The notes under the pieces were generated by a model that was not told where the DNA came from, ran no database searches, and saw only the letters and a program-made list of their open reading frames with translations. A stretch of DNA of 5,863 nucleotides, taken from JACRAR01 sp041665185 (GTDB lineage Bacteria > Pseudomonadota > Gammaproteobacteria > Burkholderiales > Rhodocyclaceae). The stretch covers positions 1-5,863 of the forward strand of contig JBAYJH010000306.1 of assembly GCA_041665185.1 (NCBI GenBank), written 5' to 3'. Shown piece after piece: positions 1-5,863 of the stretch; positions within the stretch are counted from its first letter, which is position 1, and the number at the start of each line of letters is the position of its first letter. The position numbers and the translations under genes are program-made.

Positions 1-1242
1 ACCATCAAGCTGCGCAAGGGCGTGGAGTTCCACGACGGCAAGTCGCTGACGTCCGCCGACGTGGTGTTTTCGCTGCTCAGACACAAGAACCCGGCGACCG
101 GCTCGAAGGTGAAGACCATCGCCGAGCAATTCGAGGATGTCCGGGCCAGCGGTCAGCACGAGGTGCAGATCCGGCTGGCCAGCGCCAATGCGGACTTGCC
201 GGCAATCCTGGCGGCGGCTCACTTCTTGATCATCAAGGAGGGCACCGCCGACTTTCGCACCGCCGTCGGCACCGGGCCTTACAAGTGCAAGGAATTCTCG
301 CCGGGCGTCCGCACCGTCGGGGTCCGCAACGAGAATTATTGGAAGCCCGGCAAGCCCTACCTGGACGAGATCGAACTGATCGGCATTGCCGATGAATCGT
401 CTCGGGTCAATGCGCTGCTGTCGGGCGATGTCCAGATGATCAACGCGGTGAGCCCGCATTCGACGAAACGCATCCGCGCCTCCTCCGGTTACGAAGTGCT
501 GGAAGCAAAATCTGGCCTTTACTCCAACCTGATTCTGCGCCAGGACGCTGCGCCGACCAACAATCCTGACTTCGTTCTGGCGATGAAGTACCTGTTCGAT
601 CGGGAGCTGATTCGCAAGGCGCTGTTCAGGGGCTATGCGGTGATCGCCAACGACCATCCGATCCCGCCGGGACACCGCTACCACCTTGCGGAATTGCCGC
701 AGCGACCCTACGATCCGGAGCGGGCCAGGTTTCACCTCAACAAGGCCGGCCTGCTCGGTGTGCGCTTGCCCATCTACGCTTCTACGGCAGCCAACGGGGC
801 GGTGGACATGGCATCGCTGTTGCAGGAGTCGGCTGCCAAGATCGGGCTGAGGCTGGCGGTCAATCGTGTTCCCGCCGACGGCTACTGGTCGCGCCACTGG
901 ATGAAGCACCCGCTCAGTTTCGGGAACACCAATCCTCGACCGACCGCGGATCTGCTCTTCAGCCTGATGTTCAAGTCTGACGCCCCTTGGAACGAGTCCG
1001 GCTGGAAGAACGCGCAGTTCGACCAACTTCTGGTGGCGGCCCGCGGCGAAGCCGACGAGGTGAAGCGCAAGCAACTCTATGGCGACATGCAGGTACTGGT
1101 GCATGACAAGTGCGGCGTCGGCCTTCCGGTATTCATCAGCCTGATCGATGGCTATGACAAGCGGGTCAAGGGCTACGGCTCGATTCCGATCGGCGGTTTG
1201 ATGGGCTACTCGTTCGCGGACAAGGTCTGGCTCGAAGCATAG
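1..1242 (+). CDS. ABC transporter solute-binding protein, family 5 (peptide/opine/nickel type), 5'-partial
   Basis: This is the C-terminal 413 residues of a periplasmic solute-binding protein that would deliver a peptide, opine or similar ligand to an ABC permease. The frame is open from base 1 and already reads family-typical sequence (LRKGVEFHDGKSLTSADVVF), so the GTG at 22 is an internal codon and not the start. The family is usually about 500-540 residues, so roughly 100 residues, including the signal peptide, lie outside the window. Family 5 hallmarks visible are HDGK followed by LTSADVVFSL, GTGPY at visible residues 90-94, and NENYWKPGKPYLDEIEL at about 110-126. The second lobe contains a LFDRELIRKALF segment and ends in a normal TAG stop. 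It is convergent to the catabolic operon on the other strand. Permease and ATPase genes are not in the window. Family assignment is firm; the ligand is unknown. Confidence 0.93.
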   Translation, partial: TIKLRKGVEFHDGKSLTSADVVFSLLRHKNPATGSKVKTIAEQFEDVRASGQHEVQIRLASANADLPAILAAAHFLIIKEGTADFRTAVGTGPYKCKEFSPGVRTVGVRNENYWKPGKPYLDEIELIGIADESSRVNALLSGDVQMINAVSPHSTKRIRASSGYEVLEAKSGLYSNLILRQDAAPTNNPDFVLAMKYLFDRELIRKALFRGYAVIANDHPIPPGHRYHLAELPQRPYDPERARFHLNKAGLLGVRLPIYASTAANGAVDMASLLQESAAKIGLRLAVNRVPADGYWSRHWMKHPLSFGNTNPRPTADLLFSLMFKSDAPWNESGWKNAQFDQLLVAARGEADEVKRKQLYGDMQVLVHDKCGVGLPVFISLIDGYDKRVKGYGSIPIGGLMGYSFADKVWLEA

Positions 1243-1309
1243 TATGACGCCTCAATCCCCATCGGCATTTTCGTGCGATCGTGGGCGACGGCGTTCTAGA
1301 CTGTGGAAC

Positions 1310-1334
1310 CGACTCCCCACCGACGAGCGAGTCG
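1310..1334. other. Imperfect inverted repeat in the convergent intergenic gap
   Basis: The 99-bp gap between the two convergent stop codons (1242 and 1342) contains a 6-bp inverted repeat, CGACTC at 1310-1315 and GAGTCG at 1329-1334, with a 13-base loop. The pairing can be redrawn with an extra outer AACC/GGTT pair (1307-1310 with 1337-1340) separated by a 3-base bulge. It lies just after the stop of the - strand operon, where a terminator would be expected. No U-tract follows on either strand, so it is not a convincing intrinsic terminator. The rest of the gap shows nothing recognisable. Confidence 0.2.
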
Positions 1335-1341
1335 AAGGTTC

Positions 1342-2619
1342 TCAGCGCACCAAATCCTGGAAGCGGTAGTAGGCGCCGACGAACGGCAGGAACCATGGCT
1401 TTCCGAAATGTCCGGGAATGGCCGGCCAACTGAAATCCCGCCATGGATTCAGATCCGCGCGGCCATCCAGCACCTCCGCCATGATCGCGCCCATGTAGGT
1501 CGCCATATGAGTTCCGTGGCCGCTGTAACCCATCGAGTAGAACAGTCCGTTGCGCTCGCCGGCACGAGGCAAGCGGTCGCGTGTCATATCGACCATGCCG
1601 CCCCAGCAATAGTCAATGCGGGTATTGCTCAACTCAGGGAAGACCCCGACCATCGATCTTTGCAGGATGACGCCACTTTTCATGTCCGATGTGGCACTGG
1701 ATATGGCGAAGCGAGCGCGACCGCCGAACAGCAAGCGGTTGTCGGGCGTGACGCGGAAGTAACTGACGAAGTTTTTCGTGTCGGTGGTCATTCGGCGGCG
1801 AGGCGTCAGCCGATCGAGCGTGGTGACAGGCAGGGGTTCCGTGACGATGATGAATGCGCCCACGGGCACGATGCGCCGCCGGAACCAGGCCAGCGGCCCC
1901 ACTGCGGACGTGCCGGTGGCCAGCAGCACCTGTTTGGCACGAACTCCGCCGGTCGGCGTTTGAACCTGATGCACTGTGCCCGTTTGGCGCTTGAGGCCAA
2001 TGACCGGCGCGTTCTCATAAATGCGCACGCCGCGCTTTGCCGCGGCCACGGCAAGGCCTTGAGCAAAACGCCCCACATGCATGCCCGCACTCTTCGCAAA
2101 GACAAGGCCGCCATAGTACCGGTCCGAACCGATCTCGTCGCGTAAATCCGCGCGCGTCACCATGTGGGTGTCGGGATCACATTCCTTTTCCAACAATGCC
2201 TGCGATCTGGCCAGCTTGTCGTAGTGTTTCGGCTTGGCCGCGAGCTTGAGCTTGCCGACCCGTTTGAAATCGCAGTCGATGCCTTCCTCCGCGATCAGCG
2301 ACTCCACTTTGCTGACGCCCGCGTCGAAAGCGCGATAAAGCAGGTTGGCTCGTTCCCGCCCCAGTGTGTTCGACAAGGCGTAGTAGTCTTGGGCGAAGCC
2401 GTTATTGCACATCCCGCCATTGCGGCCGGACGCCGCGTTGCCGACCAGTCCGGCGTCGAATACCGCCACGCTTGCACCTTTTTTGGCCAACGCGATTGCC
2501 GCGGACAACCCGGTAAAGCCGGCGCCGACGACCGCCACATCGACTTCCCCGGCAGGCGCTTCCGTTTGCCCGCCCGTAAATTTCGGCGCGGTGTCAAGCC
2601 AGTAGGACATCAGTTTCAT
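1342..2619 (-). CDS. FAD-dependent oxidoreductase, DAO family (gamma-glutamylputrescine oxidase-like)
   Basis: This 425-residue flavoprotein of the D-amino-acid-oxidase fold probably oxidises a secondary or primary amine to an imine, with FAD as cofactor, in the cytoplasm. Seen in the sequence: an N-terminal lead of about 26 residues containing SYWLDTAP, a dinucleotide-binding GAGFTG at residues 32-37, ASGRNGGM at 63-70 (the region after the FAD-binding beta strand typical of PuuB/OrdL-like oxidases), and a C-terminal GYSGHGTH at 364-371 that closes the FAD site. The tail with PFVGAYYRF is also typical of this group. Length matches the family at about 425-430. The ATG at 2619 is chosen because the frame is closed by a stop at 2640-2638 and a weak GGA (2631-2629) precedes it; the ATG at 2610 is an alternative. 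It is the last gene of the operon, 49 bp after the RidA gene. PuuB-like specificity is inferred from family resemblance only; other amines or N-alkyl amino acids are possible. Confidence 0.9.
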   Translation of the reverse strand: MKLMSYWLDTAPKFTGGQTEAPAGEVDVAVVGAGFTGLSAAIALAKKGASVAVFDAGLVGNAASGRNGGMCNNGFAQDYYALSNTLGRERANLLYRAFDAGVSKVESLIAEEGIDCDFKRVGKLKLAAKPKHYDKLARSQALLEKECDPDTHMVTRADLRDEIGSDRYYGGLVFAKSAGMHVGRFAQGLAVAAAKRGVRIYENAPVIGLKRQTGTVHQVQTPTGGVRAKQVLLATGTSAVGPLAWFRRRIVPVGAFIIVTEPLPVTTLDRLTPRRRMTTDTKNFVSYFRVTPDNRLLFGGRARFAISSATSDMKSGVILQRSMVGVFPELSNTRIDYCWGGMVDMTRDRLPRAGERNGLFYSMGYSGHGTHMATYMGAIMAEVLDGRADLNPWRDFSWPAIPGHFGKPWFLPFVGAYYRFQDLVR

Positions 2620-2668
2620 AATGAAATATCCATCATGTCAGGGGAGCATTCGCATTGAAGGAGAGCGA

Positions 2669-3079
2669 TCAGATCGAGCGCTCGGAAGCGCCGCACACGG
2701 CGATCGCGTCAATCTCGACGAGATAGCCGTAGTGAAGCTCGGCAACCGGCACCACGGTGCGCGCGGGTTTCGCCAGACCCATCTCCTCGGCATAGATCGC
2801 GTTGAAACGAGGCCAGTTGGCGACATCCACGATGTAGGCGGTTACTTTCAGGACATCCGTCATTTTCGCGCCCGCCAAGCCAAGAGCTGCGCGCAAATTG
2901 GCAATGGACTGGCGCACCTGATCTTCAAAAGGAAGGTCAGCGGTATGGCTTCCGTCCGCCCGCGCGGCGAGTTGACCGGAGATGAACACGAGATCGCCCG
3001 AGCGGACCGCGTGGCTGTAATGTCCGCCAGGCGGCGCAATGCCGATTGTCGCGGCAGGGTTGGTTAGCGTATCAGTCAT
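2669..3079 (-). CDS. RidA family (YjgF/YER057c/UK114) imine/enamine deaminase
   Basis: This is a 136-residue RidA-family protein. Archetypal members are homotrimers that hydrolyse 2-aminoacrylate and 2-imino acids released by PLP enzymes and amino-acid oxidases. Aligning by eye to my memory of E. coli RidA, the residues associated with deaminase activity appear to be kept: Tyr21 (in GGHYSHAV), Ser34 (FISGQ), Asn93 (RFNAIY), the key Arg107 (KPARTVVPV) and Glu122 (YLVEIDAIA). The reading frame extends upstream to an ATG at 3130, but that would add 17 residues of non-family sequence and overlap the GNAT gene. The ATG at 3079 has a GAGGA ribosome-binding site 7 bases upstream and gives the normal family length, so it is preferred. 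It lies 28 bp after the GNAT stop and 49 bp before the second oxidase gene, so co-transcription is likely. The context fits removal of imines made by the flanking oxidases. Confidence 0.93.
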   Translation of the reverse strand: MTDTLTNPAATIGIAPPGGHYSHAVRSGDLVFISGQLAARADGSHTADLPFEDQVRQSIANLRAALGLAGAKMTDVLKVTAYIVDVANWPRFNAIYAEEMGLAKPARTVVPVAELHYGYLVEIDAIAVCGASERSI

Positions 3080-3086
3080 TGTGGGA

Positions 3087-3091
3087 TCCTC
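3087..3091 (-). promoter_or_regulatory. Shine-Dalgarno site deciding the RidA start
   Basis: On the - strand GAGGA occupies 3091-3087 and is followed by a 7-base spacer to the ATG at 3079. It is the clearest ribosome-binding site in the window. It supports the 136-residue RidA start over the upstream in-frame ATG at 3130. Confidence 0.7.
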
Positions 3092-3107
3092 GGAATGGGT
3101 TGCTGCG

Positions 3108-3974
3108 TCAGCCAAACGACTGGCTGGCAAGGGCGAACAGGCGCGCGGCGCCGTCAGCGGAACAAGCGGGGGTTTGAATGCCGCGCGCCATTGCCACTTC
3201 GTGGCCTACGCAGGGCAGGCCAAATTCGGTCAGCCATCCCGAAAGGCCGCTTTCTCCGGTCACGTCGATCCGGACGAAGCGGCCGTGATGACAGCCGGCA
3301 AGTGCGGCGATGAGGAGCATTGCATCGGACGCATCGCTCGAACCCTTGGCGATCACCGGGCCGATCACTACACCATGCCCGAATTCTCGCGCGCAAGCGT
3401 AAGCCGTCACGCCGGCGCCGCGATCGACGACCATGATTATCCCGACGTCGAACAAGGCGTTCAGCAATGCAGTCCGATCCATTCCCGTGGCAGCCAGATC
3501 CAGCAGTCGTACCTGCTCTACATCGCTGGCCGTCATGACACGAAGGCCAGCCATCCTGTTGGCCGGGAGGGGTTCCTTCATCAGAATCGCCTGATGCTGA
3601 CAAACCTGCCCGCGAGGGACGAACCCGAGCCGCGTGTAGAGCGACAGTCCCGCTTGGGTGGAGTTGAGGAAAATCGTTCGGCCGCGTGCCGCGTGCAACA
3701 GTTCGTCCATCAGGGCACGCCCGAGACCGCGCCCCTGCATTTCAGGGACAACAATGATCATGCCGACCGTAGCATGGGTATCGCCATAGGGCCACCACAT
3801 CGCCGTGCCGACGAGGCGACCATCAACTTCCACGGCGAAGCCGGCACCGAGATCGAAGGCGAAGCGCCAGTCCGCCTCGCGGTAAGGCCAACCAAATGCC
3901 GACGACAGGCCCACCGCGTCCGGCAGATGATCGGCGCGTATCGGAGTCAGGCGCGGCGCCATGATAGAGAGCAT
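3108..3974 (-). CDS. Two-domain GNAT family N-acetyltransferase with YitH-like C-terminal domain
   Basis: This is a 288-residue protein predicted to move an acetyl or acyl group from CoA to an amino group; the substrate is unknown. The N-terminal GNAT domain spans about residues 8-135. It carries the acetyl-CoA motif A at about 73-89 (VVPEMQGRGLGRALM, with the Q-x-x-G-x-G signature Q80, G83, G85) and a late LYTRLGFVP at 112-120. The C-terminal part (about 140-280), with GMDRTALLNALF at 164-175, GPVIA at 205-209 and FVRIDV near 233-238, resembles the second domain of YitH-type proteins (Pfam Acetyltransf_18). The ATG at 3974 lies 4 bases after the stop of the upstream oxidase gene, which suggests translational coupling. 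The ATG at 3962 (284 residues) is equally possible, and neither has a strong ribosome-binding site. In-frame ATGs further upstream, up to 4070, lie inside the oxidase gene and add unrelated residues, so they were not used. The GNAT call is firm; its role in this operon is inferred. Confidence 0.9.
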   Translation of the reverse strand: MLSIMAPRLTPIRADHLPDAVGLSSAFGWPYREADWRFAFDLGAGFAVEVDGRLVGTAMWWPYGDTHATVGMIIVVPEMQGRGLGRALMDELLHAARGRTIFLNSTQAGLSLYTRLGFVPRGQVCQHQAILMKEPLPANRMAGLRVMTASDVEQVRLLDLAATGMDRTALLNALFDVGIIMVVDRGAGVTAYACAREFGHGVVIGPVIAKGSSDASDAMLLIAALAGCHHGRFVRIDVTGESGLSGWLTEFGLPCVGHEVAMARGIQTPACSADGAARLFALASQSFG

Positions 3975-3978
3975 ATTC

Positions 3979-5304
3979 TTAGAAGTCCGCGACCTCGCCC
4001 CAAGCCGAAGACAGGAATCTGTCCGGGTGAAAGGGGCGAGGATCGACGAAGGGTTTGGCACCGCTGACAATGTCGGCGATCAGATGGCCGGCCCCAGGGC
4101 CGATACCGAAGCCATGGCCACTGAACCCGGCTGCAAGCACCAGACCAGGAAGGCTCGTCATCTCGCCGATTCCCGGGACACCGTCAGGCGTGCTGTCCAC
4201 ATAACCCGCCCAGGCTGCGGTGACCGAGGACTCCTTCAATATCGGGATCAGGTCTAGCGCGCGTTTGTACGTCAACTCGACAACCGATGCGTTCACCTTC
4301 GGATCGAGGATACGCATCCGCTCCATCGGCGTCGGCTGGTCAAGCCGCCAGCGGCTCCAGCCTTCATGGCCCGAGCGGATGCCTTCCAGGCCGCCGGGCA
4401 CGAGCTTACGCCATCTTCGCTGGAACATGGGCAGGAACTGCCAAGCGAAACGGAGAAGCTGTGGTGTGGGGTCAACGCGCCCTCGACCACTGATGGCCAC
4501 GGTATATCCTCCATCAAAGCGCCGCGTCATGGAGACGTCGGTGGTGTGGAGCGCAGCGGGCATCTCCTTGCCGCCGTTGGAAATCGACAACGCCGTCTGG
4601 CAAACGGTCGCTTGGGGAAACCGAATGTCGTACTGGCGGCAGAAGGAGGACGCCCAGGCTCCTCCGGCGAGCACGGCGAGCTTCGTGCGGATGCTTCCCT
4701 TCTCGGTAACCACCGCGGAAAGGCGGCCCCCCTCGGTCTCGATGCCGCGCGCCGCGCAGCCCTGGTGCACCGTGCCGCCAAGTTTCATGAGGGCTCGTGC
4801 GACGGCCGGTGCCGCAAGGGACGGGTCGGCAATGCCGTCGTCCGGTGCAAAGACCCCGCCTTTCCACGGCTTGCCCGTGACCCGGCCACGTTGAGCTGCT
4901 TCGTCCGCGGTAAGCATCTGGGTCTTCACATCGACAGTGCGGGCAAACTCACCCCAGCTTGCCCAGCCAGCCAACTCCTTCTCGCTGTTGCTGAGATAAA
5001 GCAAGCCGCATCTTTGAAACCCTGTTTCCTCACCGGTTTCCGCCGTGAATTGCTCCCACAGATCCAGGCTCCTGGTCGCCATCGGCAGTTCACGAGCATC
5101 TCTATTTTGCTGGCGGCACCAACCCCAATTTCGACTCGATTGTTCAGCGCCGACGCGCCCCTTTTCCACAACTGCGACCTTCATGCCACGCTTGGCCATG
5201 TAATAGGCGGCGAACGTTCCGATGATGCCGCCGCCAATCACCACAACGTCGGCGTGCGTGGGAAGGTCGGAATTCGTCTCGATGAGGAATAAGGGTACAC
5301 GCAT
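3979..5304 (-). CDS. FAD-dependent oxidoreductase, DAO family (D-amino acid dehydrogenase/oxidase-like)
   Basis: This 441-residue flavoprotein likely oxidises an amino acid or N-substituted amino acid to an imine or keto product, with FAD bound. Seen in the sequence: an N-terminal Rossmann motif VVVIGGGIIGTFAAYY with GGGIIG at residues 24-29, then a conserved EQSSRNWGWCRQQ stretch at about 54-66. Further on are VLAGGAWAS in the middle, WAGYVDSTPDGVPGIGE at 365-381, and GFSGHGFGIGPGAG at 393-406 near the end, which contacts FAD in this fold. Length fits the family. The start at 5304 places the Rossmann strand at a normal distance; only a weak GGA lies upstream, about 10 bases away. It follows the PLP-enzyme gene by 49 bp and precedes the GNAT gene by 4 bp. 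It clearly belongs to a different subgroup from the second oxidase in the operon, having SSRNWGW where the other has ASGRNGG. The exact substrate and electron acceptor cannot be told from the sequence. Confidence 0.92.
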   Translation of the reverse strand: MRVPLFLIETNSDLPTHADVVVIGGGIIGTFAAYYMAKRGMKVAVVEKGRVGAEQSSRNWGWCRQQNRDARELPMATRSLDLWEQFTAETGEETGFQRCGLLYLSNSEKELAGWASWGEFARTVDVKTQMLTADEAAQRGRVTGKPWKGGVFAPDDGIADPSLAAPAVARALMKLGGTVHQGCAARGIETEGGRLSAVVTEKGSIRTKLAVLAGGAWASSFCRQYDIRFPQATVCQTALSISNGGKEMPAALHTTDVSMTRRFDGGYTVAISGRGRVDPTPQLLRFAWQFLPMFQRRWRKLVPGGLEGIRSGHEGWSRWRLDQPTPMERMRILDPKVNASVVELTYKRALDLIPILKESSVTAAWAGYVDSTPDGVPGIGEMTSLPGLVLAAGFSGHGFGIGPGAGHLIADIVSGAKPFVDPRPFHPDRFLSSAWGEVADF

Positions 5305-5353
5305 TCTCAGGATGTCCGTTCAGATTCGGTGAAACTTGAAAACTGTGTTGTCA

Positions 5354-5863
5354 TTACCAGCCGCCGAATCGCGGCCATTCGGCCTCAACCTTGCTGTCCG
5401 CGCCGCGTACAACGTGGTAGCTCTGATGTTGGGCGCCGGTGGCGCAGGCATGATTGGGCAGAATGCGGACGCGGTCGCCGATGGCTAGATCAGGCAGCAT
5501 GCCGCTGGAGCCGGGCCGCACCGTTATGATGCCGTGCTCCTGGTTGGCGTCGGAGACGATCAGGTCGGGGTAGGGGCGTCCGGCGATGTCGCAAACGACG
5601 CCATAACCCTGGTTGACCGGCTGCTTCGATGTCCCGCGGTCCTGAGACATGGCCATCCAGCCTGCATCGACCAGAATCCAACCCTTGTCGCGTCGGTGGC
5701 CAATGACCGTCGCCAAAACCGACAGCGCAATGTCGTCGATGCCGCAAACGCCGATTCCAGCCATGACCAGATCGAAAAAGACAAAAACGCCTGCCCGGAT
5801 TTCCGTGACTCCGGTCAGGTCCATGGCGATGTGCGCGGTGGGTGTCGAGCCCAGGCTCACGAT
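5354..5863 (-). CDS. D-serine dehydratase / D-threonine aldolase-like PLP enzyme, C-terminal part (partial at window edge)
   Basis: The frame is open to the last base of the window, so the N-terminal half, with the alanine-racemase-like barrel and the PLP lysine, lies outside; 169 codons and a TAA stop are visible. The GTG at 5860 is an internal codon. Numbering from that Val, the sequence shows SLGSTPT at residues 2-8 (a likely PLP-phosphate loop), IRAGVFVFFD at 21-30, the WILVDAGWMAMS strand at 61-72, QGYGVV at 84-89, and PDLIVSDANQEHG at 98-110. RVRILPNHACAT at 130-141 holds His137 and Cys139. These match the D-serine dehydratase-like domain of fold-type III enzymes (DSD1, D-threonine aldolase, hydroxyaspartate aldolases), in which a divalent metal helps act on the beta-hydroxyl. 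The H-x-C pair resembles the zinc site I recall for eukaryotic D-serine dehydratase, whereas D-threonine aldolase, as I recall, uses H-x-D. It is the first operon gene visible here. Superfamily certain; dehydratase versus aldolase unresolved. Confidence 0.9.
   Translation of the reverse strand: MVSLGSTPTAHIAMDLTGVTEIRAGVFVFFDLVMAGIGVCGIDDIALSVLATVIGHRRDKGWILVDAGWMAMSQDRGTSKQPVNQGYGVVCDIAGRPYPDLIVSDANQEHGIITVRPGSSGMLPDLAIGDRVRILPNHACATGAQHQSYHVVRGADSKVEAEWPRFGGW

Larger units (their letters stand above)
1342..5863 (-). other. Putative catabolic operon of five co-oriented genes (continues beyond the right edge)
   Basis: Five genes run in the same direction with gaps of 49, 4, 28 and 49 bp in transcription order (PLP enzyme, oxidase, GNAT, RidA, oxidase). 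I see no clear promoter or intrinsic terminator in any of these gaps. The likely promoter and any regulator gene lie beyond 5863. Co-transcription is an inference from spacing and orientation. Confidence 0.7.

Noticed and set aside
1243..1341. Possible bidirectional intrinsic terminator between the convergent genes
   Set aside because: Only short, imperfect stems and no T-run on either strand; kept as a low-confidence inverted repeat and not called a terminator.
1303..2145. 280-codon open frame on the + strand opposite the second oxidase
   Set aside because: The translation has no recognisable motif and the opposite strand encodes a full FAD oxidoreductase; it is a shadow frame.
3080..3130. 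N-terminal extension of RidA to the ATG at 3130
   Set aside because: The extra 17 residues are not part of the RidA fold and would overlap the GNAT stop; a good ribosome-binding site supports 3079.
3039..4067. 342-codon open frame on the + strand opposite the GNAT gene
   Set aside because: It lies antisense to a clearly recognisable GNAT protein, its translation is rich in Arg, His and Gly with no domain pattern, and it crosses the RidA/GNAT boundary. It is a GC-rich shadow frame.
3975..4070. Longer GNAT start at 4070 giving 320 residues
   Set aside because: The added segment overlaps the end of the oxidase gene by about 90 bases and has no family resemblance; coupling at 3974 or 3962 is simpler.
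4366..5292. 308-codon open frame on the + strand opposite the first oxidase
   Set aside because: It is antisense to conserved FAD-binding sequence and shows low-complexity composition without family signatures.

Overview
The window looks like a GC-rich proteobacterial chromosome or large replicon, most plausibly Rhizobiales or Burkholderiales. This rests on base composition, on the style of the proteins, and on the mix of peptide ABC-transport and amino-acid oxidation genes. No lineage marker (rRNA or core gene) is present, so the assignment is an inference. I see no IS element, CRISPR array, tRNA or rRNA. The region is tightly packed with metabolic genes, and no gap exceeds 100 bases.

Layout: on the + strand, 1-1242 is the 3' part of a family 5 (peptide/opine/nickel type) ABC transporter solute-binding protein gene whose start lies outside the window. 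A 99-bp convergent gap (1243-1341) follows. Everything from 1342 to the right edge is on the - strand and looks like one operon. In its transcription order it encodes: the C-terminal part of a D-serine dehydratase / D-threonine aldolase-like PLP enzyme (5863-5354, cut by the window edge); an FAD-dependent DAO-family oxidoreductase (5304-3979); a two-domain GNAT acetyltransferase (3974-3108, starting 4 bases after the preceding stop); an archetypal RidA-type imine/enamine deaminase (3079-2669); and a second DAO-family oxidoreductase of the gamma-glutamylputrescine-oxidase-like type (2619-1342).

How they may work together (inference): the PLP enzyme and the two flavin amine/amino-acid oxidases belong to families that release reactive enamines, imines or carbonyls, and RidA hydrolyses 2-aminoacrylate and 2-imino acids. 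The GNAT protein could acylate an amino substrate or intermediate. The convergent solute-binding protein may belong to an importer for the same kind of substrate. The coherent reading is a catabolic cassette for a D-amino acid, N-modified amino acid, opine or polyamine-like compound. The actual substrate cannot be read from the sequence. No radically new system is evident; the gene combination is the part most worth a second look.
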